64,000 bases of DNA from Streptacidiphilus rugosus AM-16 (GTDB lineage: Bacteria > Actinomycetota > Actinomycetes > Streptomycetales > Streptomycetaceae). A program made the translations under genes and the position numbers. Within the stretch, counting starts at the first letter, position 1; each line of letters opens with the position of its first letter. The notes beneath the pieces were generated by a model. The model saw only the letters and a program-made list of their open reading frames with translations. It did no database searches and was not told where the DNA came from. Positions 7,032 to 15,868 of this stretch are shown here, piece after piece. The DNA lies in NCBI RefSeq assembly GCF_000744655.1, contig NZ_JQMJ01000004.1, positions 3,038,001 to 3,102,000 on the forward strand, given 5' to 3'.

Positions 7032-9365
7032 TCAACCGTGCAGCAGCGCGGGCACGCCGGCCGCGTCCGGCAGGTCCAGCGGACCGCTCAGCACGGTCAG
7101 CCGCTGGGTCGCGCGGGTCAGCGCGACGTACAGGACGCGCAGGCCCGCGTCCGACTCCCCGGCGATGCCCGAGGGGTCGGCGACGACCGTCGCGTCGTAC
7201 TCCAGGCCCTTCGCCTCCAGGCTGCCCAGGGCGACGGCACGGTCGCCCAGGCCCTTGATCCAGCCGCGCGCCTCCTCGCGGCGGTCCATCGGCACCACGA
7301 TGCCGACGGTGCCCTCGACCTCCTCCAGCAGCCGGCGCACCTCGGCGCGGGCCGCCTCGCCCAGCGCCTCCTCGCGCGCGACCGCGGCGAAGCGCGGCGC
7401 GACGCCGGTCGAGCGGACCGCGACCGGCGGCTCGGTGCCCGGCGCGGCCTGGGCCAGGATCCGCGAGGCGACGTCGGCGATCTCCGCAGGATTGCGGTAG
7501 TTCGTCGTCAACGTGAAACGGCGCCGCGGCTTTCCCGACAGCGTCTCGTCCATCGCCGCCTGCGCCTCGGCCGGGTCGATCCAGCTGCTCTGCGCCGGGT
7601 CCCCGACGATCGTCCAGGTCGCGTTGCGGGCCCGGCGGCCGACCATGCGCCATTGCATCGGGGTGAGGTCCTGTGCCTCGTCCACGATGATGTGCGCGTA
7701 GTCGCGGCGCTCGGCGGCGGCCGCGGCCGAGCGCGCCTCCTGCTCCCTGCGCTGGCGGTCGCCGTACACGCTGACCTCGTCCAGGCCGGTGAGCAGGTCC
7801 ATCGGGTCGACCTCGCGCGCCCGCGGCCGGTACGGCTCGCCCAGCAGCAGCTGCAGCTCGTCCAGCAGTGCCACGTCGTGGGCGCTGACACCGCCGCGCT
7901 CCTGCCGGTCCAGATGGCGCCAGGAGTCCGAGAGCAGCCGCAGCTCCTGCCGGCTGAGGACGCCGCGCGCCTGGCCCGCCAGCCGACGGGAGTCGGCCAG
8001 CGTGGTCAGGACCCGGCGCGGGGTGAGCGCCGGCCACCAGGCCTCCAGGAAGTCGAGGAACGCGTCCTCGTCGCCGACGTACTCGTCGAAGCTCTCCCGC
8101 TGGCGCTGCTGCTCCTCGCGCTCGTAGCGGTCCACCGGCTTGGCCCGGCCGCGCTGGAGCTGTGCCCACAGCGCGTCCAGCAGCAGCCGCCTGGCCCGCG
8201 GACGCAGCAGGTTGACGGGGGTCGTGCCGCCCAGCACGCTGCGGCGCAGCTGCCGCAGCGTCTCCGCGTCCAGCCGCAGCACCTCGCCCATCGCGACGAT
8301 CCGCAGCTCGGCGGGGGTGTCCTTGCTGTCGAGCGCGGCGCGGGCGGCGCGGCGCAGCAGCGGCAGCATCCGCGAGGAGCCCTTGACCCTGGCCGCCTCG
8401 GGGCTGTCGTAGCGGTCGGCCTCCTCGCCCTCGATCAGGCTGCCGATGGCGCGGATCGCGACCTGCCCCTCCTCGCCCAGGGCCGGGAGCACGCCCTCGG
8501 TGTAGGAGACGAGCAGCGGGGTCGGGCTGACCACGAGGATGCCGCCCGCGTAGCGGCGGCGGTCGTGGTAGAGCAGGTAGGCGGCCCGGTGCAGCGCGAC
8601 GGCGGTCTTGCCGGTGCCGGGGCCGCCGGTGACCAGGGTGGCCCCGGCCGCCTGCGCCCGGATCACCTCGTCCTGCTCCTGCTGGATGGAGGAGACGATG
8701 TCCCGCATCGCGTGGCCGCGCGCCCGGCCCAGCGTGGCCATCAGCGCGCCGTCGCCGACCACGGCGACCGGCTGCCCGTCCAGGCGCGGCTCCAGGTCCG
8801 GGCGGAGCAGGTCGTCCTCGACGCCCAGCACCCTGCGGCCGCGCGAGCGGATCACCCGGCGGCGCAGCACGCGTCCGGGCTGGCGCGGGGTGGCCCGGTA
8901 GAACGGCGCGGCGGCGGGCGCGCGCCAGTCGATCACCAGCGGCCCGTACTCGGCGTCGAGCACGCCGAGCCGCCCGATGTGCAGGGTCTCGGCGATGTCC
9001 GGGTCGGCCGGGTCGAGCGGCGTCTGCGAGGGGAAGCCGTCCTCCTCGGGACGGTCCGGCTGCTGCAGGTCGATCCGGCCGAAGAGGAAGTCCTCGAACT
9101 GGTTGGTGAGCCGCTGGAGGTGCCGTCCGGCCTGGTAGCTCTGCGCGTCGCGCTCGGCCAGCGCGCCGGGGGTGCCGGCCTGGGACTTGCGGTTGGCGTC
9201 GTCGAGCAGGAACTCCGCCTCGGCGAGCTTCTCGCCGAGGCGGTGGTACACCTGGTCGAGATGGGCCTGCTCGACCGCGACCTCACGGTCGAAGACGGTG
9301 GTCCCTTCCACAGCTCTGCGGTCTGCGCCGGTGTGATCGGCGGTCTGGTGGGTGGGCGAGGCCAA
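7032..9365 (-). CDS. HelD/HelR-like UvrD-family ATPase
   Basis: A superfamily 1 helicase-like protein of about 777 residues. The family (HelD, HelR) binds RNA polymerase, pries open the clamp and recycles stalled complexes; HelR in Streptomyces gives rifampicin tolerance. An N-terminal coiled-coil-rich region (with LDQVYHRLGEKLAEAE) precedes Walker A GGPGTGKT (about 247-254). Walker B is VDEAQDLTPMQW, followed by TNYRNPAEIA and C-terminal VALTRATQRL. The start is uncertain: TTG at 9365 follows AGGGGA at good spacing; TTG at 9410 and GTG at 9311 are alternatives. Its own terminator lies downstream. The family is secure; the RNA polymerase role is inferred from family members. Confidence 0.85.
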   Translation of the reverse strand: MASPTHQTADHTGADRRAVEGTTVFDREVAVEQAHLDQVYHRLGEKLAEAEFLLDDANRKSQAGTPGALAERDAQSYQAGRHLQRLTNQFEDFLFGRIDLQQPDRPEEDGFPSQTPLDPADPDIAETLHIGRLGVLDAEYGPLVIDWRAPAAAPFYRATPRQPGRVLRRRVIRSRGRRVLGVEDDLLRPDLEPRLDGQPVAVVGDGALMATLGRARGHAMRDIVSSIQQEQDEVIRAQAAGATLVTGGPGTGKTAVALHRAAYLLYHDRRRYAGGILVVSPTPLLVSYTEGVLPALGEEGQVAIRAIGSLIEGEEADRYDSPEAARVKGSSRMLPLLRRAARAALDSKDTPAELRIVAMGEVLRLDAETLRQLRRSVLGGTTPVNLLRPRARRLLLDALWAQLQRGRAKPVDRYEREEQQRQRESFDEYVGDEDAFLDFLEAWWPALTPRRVLTTLADSRRLAGQARGVLSRQELRLLSDSWRHLDRQERGGVSAHDVALLDELQLLLGEPYRPRAREVDPMDLLTGLDEVSVYGDRQRREQEARSAAAAAERRDYAHIIVDEAQDLTPMQWRMVGRRARNATWTIVGDPAQSSWIDPAEAQAAMDETLSGKPRRRFTLTTNYRNPAEIADVASRILAQAAPGTEPPVAVRSTGVAPRFAAVAREEALGEAARAEVRRLLEEVEGTVGIVVPMDRREEARGWIKGLGDRAVALGSLEAKGLEYDATVVADPSGIAGESDAGLRVLYVALTRATQRLTVLSGPLDLPDAAGVPALLHG

Positions 9366-9426
9366 GAGATCCCCTGAGGTCCAACGTGGGCTGCTGCGCG
9401 TCCCCTGCAAAAGGGAACTGTTGATC

Positions 9427-10560
9427 CTACGCCCTCGGGCCGCCCAGGTGGAGGCGCACCGTCCGGGACGCCGCGCTCGGGGCCAGGAAGGCCAGCAGGG
9501 CCGTGGCCTCGGCCTCGACCTCCTCCTTGACGGCGGCGGGCCGGTCCCCGAACAGCTCGACCGTCAGCTCGGCGGGTGCGCCCTTCCGCTTCGGCTTGGC
9601 GTACGCCCACGCTCCGGCGAGCCTTCCGTCGACCAGCAGACCGGGACGGTAGCCGTTGCCGTTCGAGAAGAGCCCGATCCGGTCCGCCTCGTCCATGACC
9701 CGGCTCCGCCGGGCGTGCCCGATGAGCACGTTGTCGTAGTCCGGGAGGAAGCGCACCGGCGCGGGCGTCTCCGGATCGGGGCGCGGCGCGTCCGGCAGGT
9801 CGAAGAGCTCGCGGCCGGTCCCGGCGTCGGCGAACACCACCAGCTGGGGCCTCAGCTTCTCGAAGACCTCGCCGAGCCGGGTCACCCCGCACCAGTGCTG
9901 GGCGTCCTGGACGCTCGCCGGCCCGAACGCGGCGAGGTAGCGCAGCATGACCGCAGCGACGTCGGGCTCGCGCTGCGGCCGGCCCAGCCAGCTCTCGACG
10001 GTGGTGAGCGTGGCCGCCCCGCTCCGCCCCCACTCGCCGCGCGGCGTCACCTGGACCAGGGCGAACTTGTACCGCACGGCGGTGCCGAGCGCGGCGGGCT
10101 CGTACCCGGGAAAGCGCTCGGCGAGCGCCTGCCCGAGCCTGCCGGTGGCCAGCGGCCCGGCGTCGAGCAGCTCCCTCGCGACGGCCCACAGCGCGTCCGG
10201 CTCGACGCCGGCCAGCTGCGACCGGAAGACGCTGCGCTCGCCGTAGGGGGTGGCCTGGTGCACGGGCTGGGTGAAGGCCCGCAGGGTGAGCGCGTCCTCG
10301 ACATCGTGCAGGTGCACGGTCCCGCGCAGGGTCGACATCCGCACGGTCTCGCGATTCGCCAGCAGCAGGGACGCCTCGGCGGGATCGAAATCGGCGATCC
10401 GCGACCAGAACGCGGTATAGGGGTTCCCTGGAATCTGCGACTGCATTCCGACCAGATGCCGCACCGTCTCCAGCGGCGAACGGTCCCCCCGCGCGAGCAG
10501 CGACTGACGCGCCATCAAGGCGCGATTCAGCGCCCGATCGTCCAGTGATCCCAAGACCAT
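9427..10560 (-). CDS. Winged-helix DNA-binding protein, AlkZ-like (HTH_42)
   Basis: A 377-residue member of the HTH_42/AlkZ-like superfamily (PF06224) of tandem winged-helix proteins, some of which are DNA glycosylases that remove alkylated bases or unhook crosslinks. A QSQ motif (Gln40-Ser-Gln42, in GMQSQIPGNPY) sits where AlkZ has its catalytic Gln-X-Gln. The VRMSTLRGTVHL and FLPDYDNVLIGH segments are also typical. The middle position of the motif is Ser rather than an aliphatic residue, so enzymatic activity is not assured. The ATG at 10560 has AGG about 8 bases upstream. It is transcribed towards HelR with a 61-base gap. A second family member of a different subtype lies at 52257-53453. 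Confidence 0.8.
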   Translation of the reverse strand: MVLGSLDDRALNRALMARQSLLARGDRSPLETVRHLVGMQSQIPGNPYTAFWSRIADFDPAEASLLLANRETVRMSTLRGTVHLHDVEDALTLRAFTQPVHQATPYGERSVFRSQLAGVEPDALWAVARELLDAGPLATGRLGQALAERFPGYEPAALGTAVRYKFALVQVTPRGEWGRSGAATLTTVESWLGRPQREPDVAAVMLRYLAAFGPASVQDAQHWCGVTRLGEVFEKLRPQLVVFADAGTGRELFDLPDAPRPDPETPAPVRFLPDYDNVLIGHARRSRVMDEADRIGLFSNGNGYRPGLLVDGRLAGAWAYAKPKRKGAPAELTVELFGDRPAAVKEEVEAEATALLAFLAPSAASRTVRLHLGGPRA

Positions 10561-10584
10561 GATTTCAGCCTACGGTTCCCCGCC

Positions 10585-10689
10585 GGGGGCGCGGGGAACC
10601 GCGCGAGAAATCCACCCTGTGCGGATGGCCCTGTTCGGTGAGGACCAGCTGCTCGTCAGTGGCTTGTCGCGCAGTTCCCCGCGCCCCTG
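10585..10689. repeat. Dispersed inverted-repeat element, copy 2
   Basis: A 105-bp short-arm copy. The left arm is ggggcgcggggaaccgcgcga, the core is tgtgcggatggccctg, and the right arm is ggcttgtcgcgcagttcccc followed by gcgcccctg. It lies between the divergent AlkZ-like and flavoprotein genes. Confidence 0.85.
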
Positions 10690-10771
10690 AGGTTGCCACC
10701 GGACGTCGTGCCCTATCGCCCCGCCGGAGGCGTACTTGCAAGATCCACCCGTCGCCATGTTGGGTGTGTGC

Positions 10772-11323
10772 ATGACCGGAGACCCCGTCCTGTACCTGCT
10801 CGGCACCGGAGCACAACCCGTGCTCAACATCGCCGTCGCAGTCGAGCGCGCCCAGGTCGACGGATGGCAGGTGTGCCTCGGGCTCACCCCCACCGCCGCA
10901 CGTTGGCTGCACCCCTATCTGCCCGGCCTGGAGGCGCTCACCGGCAGTCCCGTGCGCTCGCACTACAAGCTGCCCGGTCAGGACGACGTCTGGCCGACCG
11001 CCGACGTCGTCCTGCTCGCGCCGGCCACGTTCAACACGGTGAACCGCCTCGCCCTCGGCCTGACCGACTCCTTCGTCGTCGGCTACGCCGCTGAGGCGCT
11101 CGGCGGGGGCATACCCACCGTCGTGGTGCCCTGCGTCAACGCCGCGCTCGCCGCGCACCCGCAGTTCGCCCGGTCCGTCGAGACGCTGCAGGCGGCCGGC
11201 GGTCGCCTGCTGCTGCCGGAGACGGCGACCGCGCCCGGTCAGGACGAGACCCCCGGCTTCGACTGGGCCCTCGGGCTCGCCGAGGCGCGCGCCGCCCACA
11301 ACGCAACGAGCCGCCCGGTGTGA
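10772..11323 (+). CDS. Flavoprotein of the phosphopantothenoylcysteine decarboxylase-like family
   Basis: A 183-residue Rossmann-like flavoprotein (PF02441 type). The N-terminal VLYLLGTGAQ and the segment VLLAPATFNTVNRLALGLTD match the FMN-binding and active-site region of CoaC/Dfp-type decarboxylases. It lacks a CoaB partner domain, and several paralogs of this kind occur in actinobacteria without known substrates, so I do not call it CoaC. The ATG at 10772 gives MTGDPVLYLL; in-frame ATG 10757 and TTG 10736 are alternatives, and no start has a strong ribosome binding site. It is convergent with ssrA. Confidence 0.75.
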   Translation: MTGDPVLYLLGTGAQPVLNIAVAVERAQVDGWQVCLGLTPTAARWLHPYLPGLEALTGSPVRSHYKLPGQDDVWPTADVVLLAPATFNTVNRLALGLTDSFVVGYAAEALGGGIPTVVVPCVNAALAAHPQFARSVETLQAAGGRLLLPETATAPGQDETPGFDWALGLAEARAAHNATSRPV

Positions 11324-11354
11324 CCGGACGGCTCGTGCTACATGGGATTCTCTC

Positions 11355-11723
11355 GGTGGAGGTGGCGGGAATCGAACCCGCGTCCTGTGGTGCGGAACCA
11401 GGGCTTCTCCGAGCGCAGTCTGCTGTGCTTTTCTCGGCCCCGGCAGTCACGCAGACAAGCTGCCGACGGGCTCAGTCACTGTTTGATTTCCCGTACGTCC
11501 CCGTGACCGGGGCGGACGGTGGAGTTCCCTAGATTATGCCAGGGTCCGGGACGGGAACGCGCCCGGTCTGACACCTTCAAGGCCTCGCTCAGGCGGCGAG
11601 GGTGAAGGAATCGCGCTTGTTGTTGGCGATTATAGTTTGCGACACGTGGTTAACGAGATCATTGCCGCGTTTCTCGGCTCGCTTCTCCTGCCTCGACATC
11701 CCCAGTCGAAACCGATCACCCCC
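11355..11723 (-). ncRNA. ssrA: Transfer-messenger RNA (tmRNA)
   Basis: About 369 nt. The 5' end GGGGGUG (11723-11717) pairs over 7 bp with CACCUCC near the 3' end. The T arm GGTTCGATTCCCGCC (about 11366-11380) is intact and the 5' GGUUUCGAC is the usual tRNA-like D-arm region. The encoded tag, read from the GCC at 11627 to the TGA at 11589, is ANNKRDSFTLAA; it targets ribosome-stalled proteins for proteolysis. The genome reads CCG rather than CCA after the discriminator A, so the 3' CCA is probably completed enzymatically. The gene for its partner SmpB lies just upstream on the same strand. The exact ends are inferred from pairing. Confidence 0.93.
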
Positions 11724-11856
11724 ATGCAGGGTGCTATTCAGTTTTCAAGGCGCCGGATTTCTCCGCCGCCGGCCCTCGCGGTCTGGGGGACCGTCCGGAA
11801 CGCTGTCCATGCTACGGCTCACCCCGTGGCAAGGTCCAGTTCATTAAGTGCGCCGC

Positions 11857-12354
11857 TCAGCCCTGCCGCCGGCGGGCCGCCGACAGTGCGCGGTCGGTCT
11901 CGCGGCGGTCCTGCTTCTCGCGCAACGTCTGCCGCTTGTCGTGCAGCTTCTTGCCCTGGGCCAGGGCGATGTTGATCTTGGCCCGGCCGTCCTTGAAGTA
12001 GAGGGAGAGCGGGACCAGCGTGTAGCCCGTCTCCTTCAGCTTCTGGTCGAGCTTGGCGATCTCCCACTTGTGCAGCAGCAGCTTGCGCTTGCGCCGCGCG
12101 GCGTGGTTGGTCCAGGTGCCCTGGGCGTACTCCATGATGTGCACGTTGTGGAGCCAGGCCTCCCCCTGCTCCACGTCGGCGAAGCCGTCGATCAGGGACG
12201 CACGCCCCTGTCGCAGCGACTTCACCTCGGTGCCGGTGAGCACCATGCCGCACTCGTACTCGTCGATGATGTTGTAGTCGTGCCGCGCCTTCTTGTTGGA
12301 GGCGATGAGCTTGTTGCGCGGGTCGTCTTTCTTCTTCGCCATAGTGCGGGCCAT
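11857..12354 (-). CDS. smpB: SsrA-binding protein SmpB
   Basis: A 165-residue OB-fold protein that binds the tRNA-like part of tmRNA and mimics the anticodon arm in the ribosome during trans-translation. Diagnostic segments are [41 protein letters not shown] and a basic C-terminal tail ([21 protein letters not shown]), which enters the mRNA channel. The ATG at 12354 is preceded by GAGGTG six bases upstream; an ATG at 12342 (MAKKKDD) is the alternative. ssrA follows 133 bases downstream, so the two components of the system are linked. It lies downstream of the S41 protease and FtsEX on the same strand. Confidence 0.95.
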   Translation of the reverse strand: MARTMAKKKDDPRNKLIASNKKARHDYNIIDEYECGMVLTGTEVKSLRQGRASLIDGFADVEQGEAWLHNVHIMEYAQGTWTNHAARRKRKLLLHKWEIAKLDQKLKETGYTLVPLSLYFKDGRAKINIALAQGKKLHDKRQTLREKQDRRETDRALSAARRRQG

Positions 12355-12418
12355 TCTCGCACCTCGGACGCCTCGCGGGCACGGGCGTTTCCCGACGGGT
12401 CCGGCGAACCGGCGAACG

Positions 12419-13561
12419 CTACTGCCCGTTCCCGCCGGAGAGGTCGTCCAGCACCGTCAGCGCCGTGTCCTCCGCCGCCTGCGGGTTCGCCCCCGGCGGC
12501 ACCAGCACGTCCGGCTGGACTCCCTGGCCGTCGGGCGAGCCGCCGGACGGCGTCAGGTAGTTGCCGACGGTGTGCTCCTGGACCATGCCGTCGGAGAGGG
12601 TCTGCGGCTGCTGCACCGCGCCCTTGCCGAAGGTGGGGCGGCCGACGACGACCGCGCGCCCACGGTCGCGCAGCGCACCGGTGACGAGTTCGGCCGCGCT
12701 CATCGTGCCGCCGTCGACCAGCACCACCAACGGCGTGGCGGTGTCGCCGCCGCGCGCCGCCGTGAGCACCTGGCGGGGTCCGCCGCCCTCGGGCTGGTAG
12801 AGCGCGACCTTGCCGCCGTCGAGGAAGGCGGAGGCCGTCGCGACCGCCTCGCTGACCAGGCCGCCGGAGTTGCCGCGCAGGTCCAGCAGGATGCCGCGGC
12901 CGTCCTTGGCCGGATGCAACTGCGCCTGGTGCACGGCGGCCTGCACCTGCTCCGAGACGCCGGCGGTGAAGGCGTCCATGCTGATCCGGGTGACCCCGTT
13001 CTCCGGGTGGTCGACCCGTACGTCGTCCTCGTCGAGCACGGCGCGCCGCAGCGCCACCAGCCGGACCTCCGACCCGCGCTGGAGCAGCAGGGCCACCGGC
13101 GAGCCCACCCGGCCCGCGGCGCCGCCGCGCAGCAGGGCGACGACCTCGGTGACCGGCATCCCGGTGACCGGTACCCCGCCGACCTCCAGCAGCCGGTCCC
13201 CCGCGCGCACGTCCGCCAGCCCGGCCGGTCCCTTGGGAAGGGCGCGGCTGACCCGCACCTGGCCCTGCGGCGAACCGACGACCCAGAGGCCCACGCCGAC
13301 GTAGTGGCCGTCGAGCTCCTCGGAGTAGGCGGCGAACTCCTCAGGGGTGTAGTCGGCCGCCCAGCGGTCGCCGACCGCGGCGGAGCCGCCTCCCGCGCCC
13401 AGGACGTCGGCGCTGGACCCACTTCCGGTGCGCGACGCGGCGGTCGGCTCGGGATGGCCTTCGCTGCCCCACGCGCCCGTCGCGACGCCCACGCCGCAGA
13501 CCGCGGTGAACACCAGCCCCAGCGTGAGCTGGAGGCGGAGTGCGCGTCGTGTGGGTGACAT
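12419..13561 (-). CDS. PDZ-domain S41 (C-terminal processing) peptidase
   Basis: A 380-residue exported serine protease. A signal peptide or membrane anchor (about 5-30) leads to a disordered linker, a PDZ domain (about 90-170, with [19 protein letters not shown]) and the S41 catalytic domain. [10 protein letters not shown] marks the fold. The nucleophile Ser lies in [10 protein letters not shown] and the Lys of the dyad in FGKGAVQQP. It should act outside the membrane. Its position just downstream of FtsEX, which activates peptidoglycan hydrolysis, suggests a role in cell-envelope protein turnover (inference). The ATG at 13561 was chosen to place the signal sequence at the N-terminus. It is separated from ftsX by a hairpin. 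Confidence 0.88.
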   Translation of the reverse strand: MSPTRRALRLQLTLGLVFTAVCGVGVATGAWGSEGHPEPTAASRTGSGSSADVLGAGGGSAAVGDRWAADYTPEEFAAYSEELDGHYVGVGLWVVGSPQGQVRVSRALPKGPAGLADVRAGDRLLEVGGVPVTGMPVTEVVALLRGGAAGRVGSPVALLLQRGSEVRLVALRRAVLDEDDVRVDHPENGVTRISMDAFTAGVSEQVQAAVHQAQLHPAKDGRGILLDLRGNSGGLVSEAVATASAFLDGGKVALYQPEGGGPRQVLTAARGGDTATPLVVLVDGGTMSAAELVTGALRDRGRAVVVGRPTFGKGAVQQPQTLSDGMVQEHTVGNYLTPSGGSPDGQGVQPDVLVPPGANPQAAEDTALTVLDDLSGGNGQ

Positions 13562-13613
13562 GGTCGAAGAGTCTAGAGGCGAACGAGCCGTATGAGGGCG
13601 CACACCCGACGAA

Positions 13614-13645
13614 AAGCCCCGGACGCAGTACGCGATCCGGGGCTT
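13614..13645. terminator. Terminator-like hairpin downstream of ftsX
   Basis: A 10-bp stem aagccccgga (13614-13623) with tccggggctt (13636-13645) and a 12-base loop, placed between the ftsX stop (13672) and the S41 peptidase start (13561) on the minus strand. Confidence 0.75.
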
Positions 13646-13671
13646 GTTCGCATGAACTGACGAGCAGTTCG

Positions 13672-14601
13672 TCAGACGCGGAGGTACTTCCGCAGCGTGA
13701 GGAAGGCCGCCAGGGCGGACATCACCACACCGATGACCAGCAGCAGCGGCATGATCTGGAAGACCGGGCCCCAGCCTATGAAGTTGATCAGGGTGATCTG
13801 CTTCTTCAGGAACTGATCGATCATCACGTACTTGCCGACGGCCAGCAGACCGGAGGCGAGCACGGCGCCGACGATGGCCGCGAAGGCGGCTTCCGCGATG
13901 AACGGCATCTGCACGTAGTAGTTGGACGCTCCGACCAGCCGCATGATCCCCGTTTCACGTTTGCGGCTGAAGGCCGAGACGCGGACGGTGTTGACGATCA
14001 GCAGCAGCGTGACGCCGAGCATGATGCCCATGATGACGAGGGCCGTCACCTGGGCGCCGTTGAGCAGGTTGAACAGCGGCTTGAGCACGGCGCTCTGGTC
14101 GTCGACCTTGGCGACGCCGGGCTGGCCCTCCATCTGGGCGGCCACGACCTGGTACTGCTGCGGGTTCTTGAGCTTGACCCGCAGCGAGGACTCGAACCAG
14201 TCGGCGGTGGCGTAGCTGAGCAGCGGGGAGTCGGGGAACTCCTGCTTGAAGCGGGACGCCGCCTGGTCGGGGCTCTCCGTGTAGACCGTCTCGACCAGCG
14301 AGTTCTTGTTCAACTGCGCGTGGGCGTCGTCGATCTGCTGCTGCGAGGCGACGCCCGCGGCGCAGTTCTTGAGCGCCGGGTTGGTGCCGGCCTGCTTGGT
14401 GTCGGACTTGCTGCAGAAGTAGATCGACACCTGGACCTTGTCGCCCCAGTACCCCTTCATCTGGTCGACCTGCACACGCAGCAGAATGGCCGCGCCGGCC
14501 AGGGAGAGGGACAGGGCCACACTCACGATCACGGCGACGGTCATCGTCAGATTGCGGCGGAGACCGATCCAGATCTCCGACATGACGAATTGGGCTCGCA
14601 T
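13672..14601 (-). CDS. ftsX: Cell division protein FtsX
   Basis: A 309-residue ABC-type membrane subunit that with FtsE couples the divisome to peptidoglycan hydrolases. The first transmembrane helix is at about 19-43, followed by a large extracytoplasmic domain (about 45-175). Three more helices lie at about 186-208, 228-255 and 278-303, in the order typical of FtsX. The periplasmic loop contains two cysteines (YFCSK and LKNCAAG) that could form a disulfide. The ATG at 14601 lies 14 bases after the ftsE stop, indicating co-transcription; an internal ATG (MSEIW) seven codons in is a possible start. The identification is secure from topology and the neighbouring gene. Confidence 0.93.
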   Translation of the reverse strand: MRAQFVMSEIWIGLRRNLTMTVAVIVSVALSLSLAGAAILLRVQVDQMKGYWGDKVQVSIYFCSKSDTKQAGTNPALKNCAAGVASQQQIDDAHAQLNKNSLVETVYTESPDQAASRFKQEFPDSPLLSYATADWFESSLRVKLKNPQQYQVVAAQMEGQPGVAKVDDQSAVLKPLFNLLNGAQVTALVIMGIMLGVTLLLIVNTVRVSAFSRKRETGIMRLVGASNYYVQMPFIAEAAFAAIVGAVLASGLLAVGKYVMIDQFLKKQITLINFIGWGPVFQIMPLLLVIGVVMSALAAFLTLRKYLRV

Positions 14602-14615
14602 TGATATGTCCTAAC

Positions 14616-15305
14616 TCAGTGCTGGTAGCCGTAGACGCCGCGGGACTGGTCGCGGACCAGGTGGCCCTGGTCCAGCTCGATGACGCGCTTGCGCATCTGG
14701 TCGACGATCGCCTGGTCGTGGGTGGCCATCAGCACCGTGGTGCCGGTCCGGTTGATGCGGTCCAGCAGCTTCATGATGCCGACGGAGTTCTGGGGGTCGA
14801 GGTTTCCGGTCGGCTCGTCGGCGATCAGCAGCATCGGGCGGTTCACGAACGCACGCGCGATCGCGACTCGCTGCTGCTCACCACCGGAGAGCTCACCGGG
14901 CATCCGGTCCTGCTTCCCGGCCAGGCCGACGAGTTCGAGGACCTCGGGCACGACCTTGTTGATCGTGGCGCGCGGCTTGCCGATCACCTCGAGGGCGAAG
15001 GCCACGTTCTGGCCGACGGTCTTGTTGGGCAGAAGGCGGAAGTCCTGGAAGACCGTGCCCAGCTGGCGCCGCATGTGCGGGACCTTCCAGTTGGACATTT
15101 TGGCCAGGTCCTTGCCCAGCACGTGCACCTCGCCGGTGCTCGGCCGCTCCTCGCGCAGGATGAGGCGCAGGAAGGTCGACTTGCCCGAGCCGGAGGAGCC
15201 GACCAGGAAGACGAACTCACCCTTCTCGATCTCGAGCGAGACGTTGTCCAGGGCCGGACGGTTCTGCTTCGGATAGGTCTTGGAGACGTTGTCGAATCTG
15301 ATCAC
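14616..15305 (-). CDS. ftsE: Cell division ATP-binding protein FtsE
   Basis: A 229-residue ABC ATPase, the usual FtsE length. Walker A is GSSGSGKST, the Q-loop [12 protein letters not shown], the signature LSGGEQQRV, Walker [14 protein letters not shown] and the H-loop ATHD. With FtsX it forms the cytoplasmic motor that regulates cell-wall hydrolases at the septum or growing tips. The start is GTG at 15305 (reading [11 protein letters not shown]); longer in-frame extensions reach into non-coding sequence. There is no strong ribosome binding site, which is notable. ftsX follows 14 bases downstream. Confidence 0.93.
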   Translation of the reverse strand: MIRFDNVSKTYPKQNRPALDNVSLEIEKGEFVFLVGSSGSGKSTFLRLILREERPSTGEVHVLGKDLAKMSNWKVPHMRRQLGTVFQDFRLLPNKTVGQNVAFALEVIGKPRATINKVVPEVLELVGLAGKQDRMPGELSGGEQQRVAIARAFVNRPMLLIADEPTGNLDPQNSVGIMKLLDRINRTGTTVLMATHDQAIVDQMRKRVIELDQGHLVRDQSRGVYGYQH

Positions 15306-15588
15306 GGCTGCATCACGGTGGGCCAGTGTAGGCGGACAGGGCTTGGCCGACCTTACGCGAAGCGGACGCGCGCTCGCAGGCTCGTGTCGGGAAAGGTGGG
15401 AGAGTTCACGGACAGTAGCGGGCAAAGTTGGACAAAATGGCAGGCTTTTCTTGGCTCGGTAGGCAGAGCGTGACAGAGTGCAACAACCGGAACCGGAGGA
15501 ATCAAGCTGGATCGCGCGTGACGTGGCACAGTGGAGGGAACCCACTGAACAGGGTTCTGCGTTGTGCACATCAGAGGAGGAGATCGCG

Positions 15589-15783
15589 ATGACGCTCGAC
15601 CGCCTGGTGTGCGCCAACTGCTCGGGTCCCGTCAGTGAGGGCCGCTGCCCCACCTGCCGGGCGAGCCGTGCGCGCATGATGCAGCAACAGGGATTCTTCG
15701 CCGCCCTGTCCCCCATGGCACTGATCGCGCTGGTGACGGCGCTGGTCGCGTGCGTGCTGATAGCGCGCCACGCGTTCGCGTAG
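15589..15783 (+). CDS. Small zinc-ribbon-like single-pass membrane protein
   Basis: A 64-residue protein with a strong ribosome binding site (GAGGAGG seven bases before the ATG at 15589), so very likely expressed. Residues 8-24 hold four cysteines in two pairs (CANC and CPTC), a zinc-ribbon pattern. Residues about 40-60 form one hydrophobic helix ([18 protein letters not shown]). The ribbon would face the cytoplasm if the basic RASRAR stretch before the helix stays inside. It is divergent from ftsE, with 283 bases between, and is followed by a terminator. I know no function. Confidence 0.75.
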   Translation: MTLDRLVCANCSGPVSEGRCPTCRASRARMMQQQGFFAALSPMALIALVTALVACVLIARHAFA

Positions 15784-15808
15784 GGTCGCGCGGCCCCCAG
15801 GAAGCCGA

Positions 15809-15842
15809 AAAGGGCTCCGGAACCTCGGTTCCGGAGCCCTTT
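15809..15842. terminator. Bidirectional terminator
   Basis: A perfect 16-bp inverted repeat (15809-15824 and 15827-15842), with A-rich left and T-rich right ends, between the convergent 64-aa membrane protein gene and the LAETG surface-protein gene. Confidence 0.9.
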
Positions 15843-15868
15843 CCCTTGCCCGTCGGCGCTCGTGCCCG

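Noticed and set aside
10772..11323. Calling the flavoprotein CoaC
   Set aside because: No CoaB domain or coaBC context is present, and actinobacteria carry several paralogs of this fold.
11724..11856. A defined ssrA promoter
   Set aside because: A TAGCAC element stands seven bases before the mature 5' end, but no acceptable -35 matches it, and tmRNA is processed, so the true start could be anywhere upstream.
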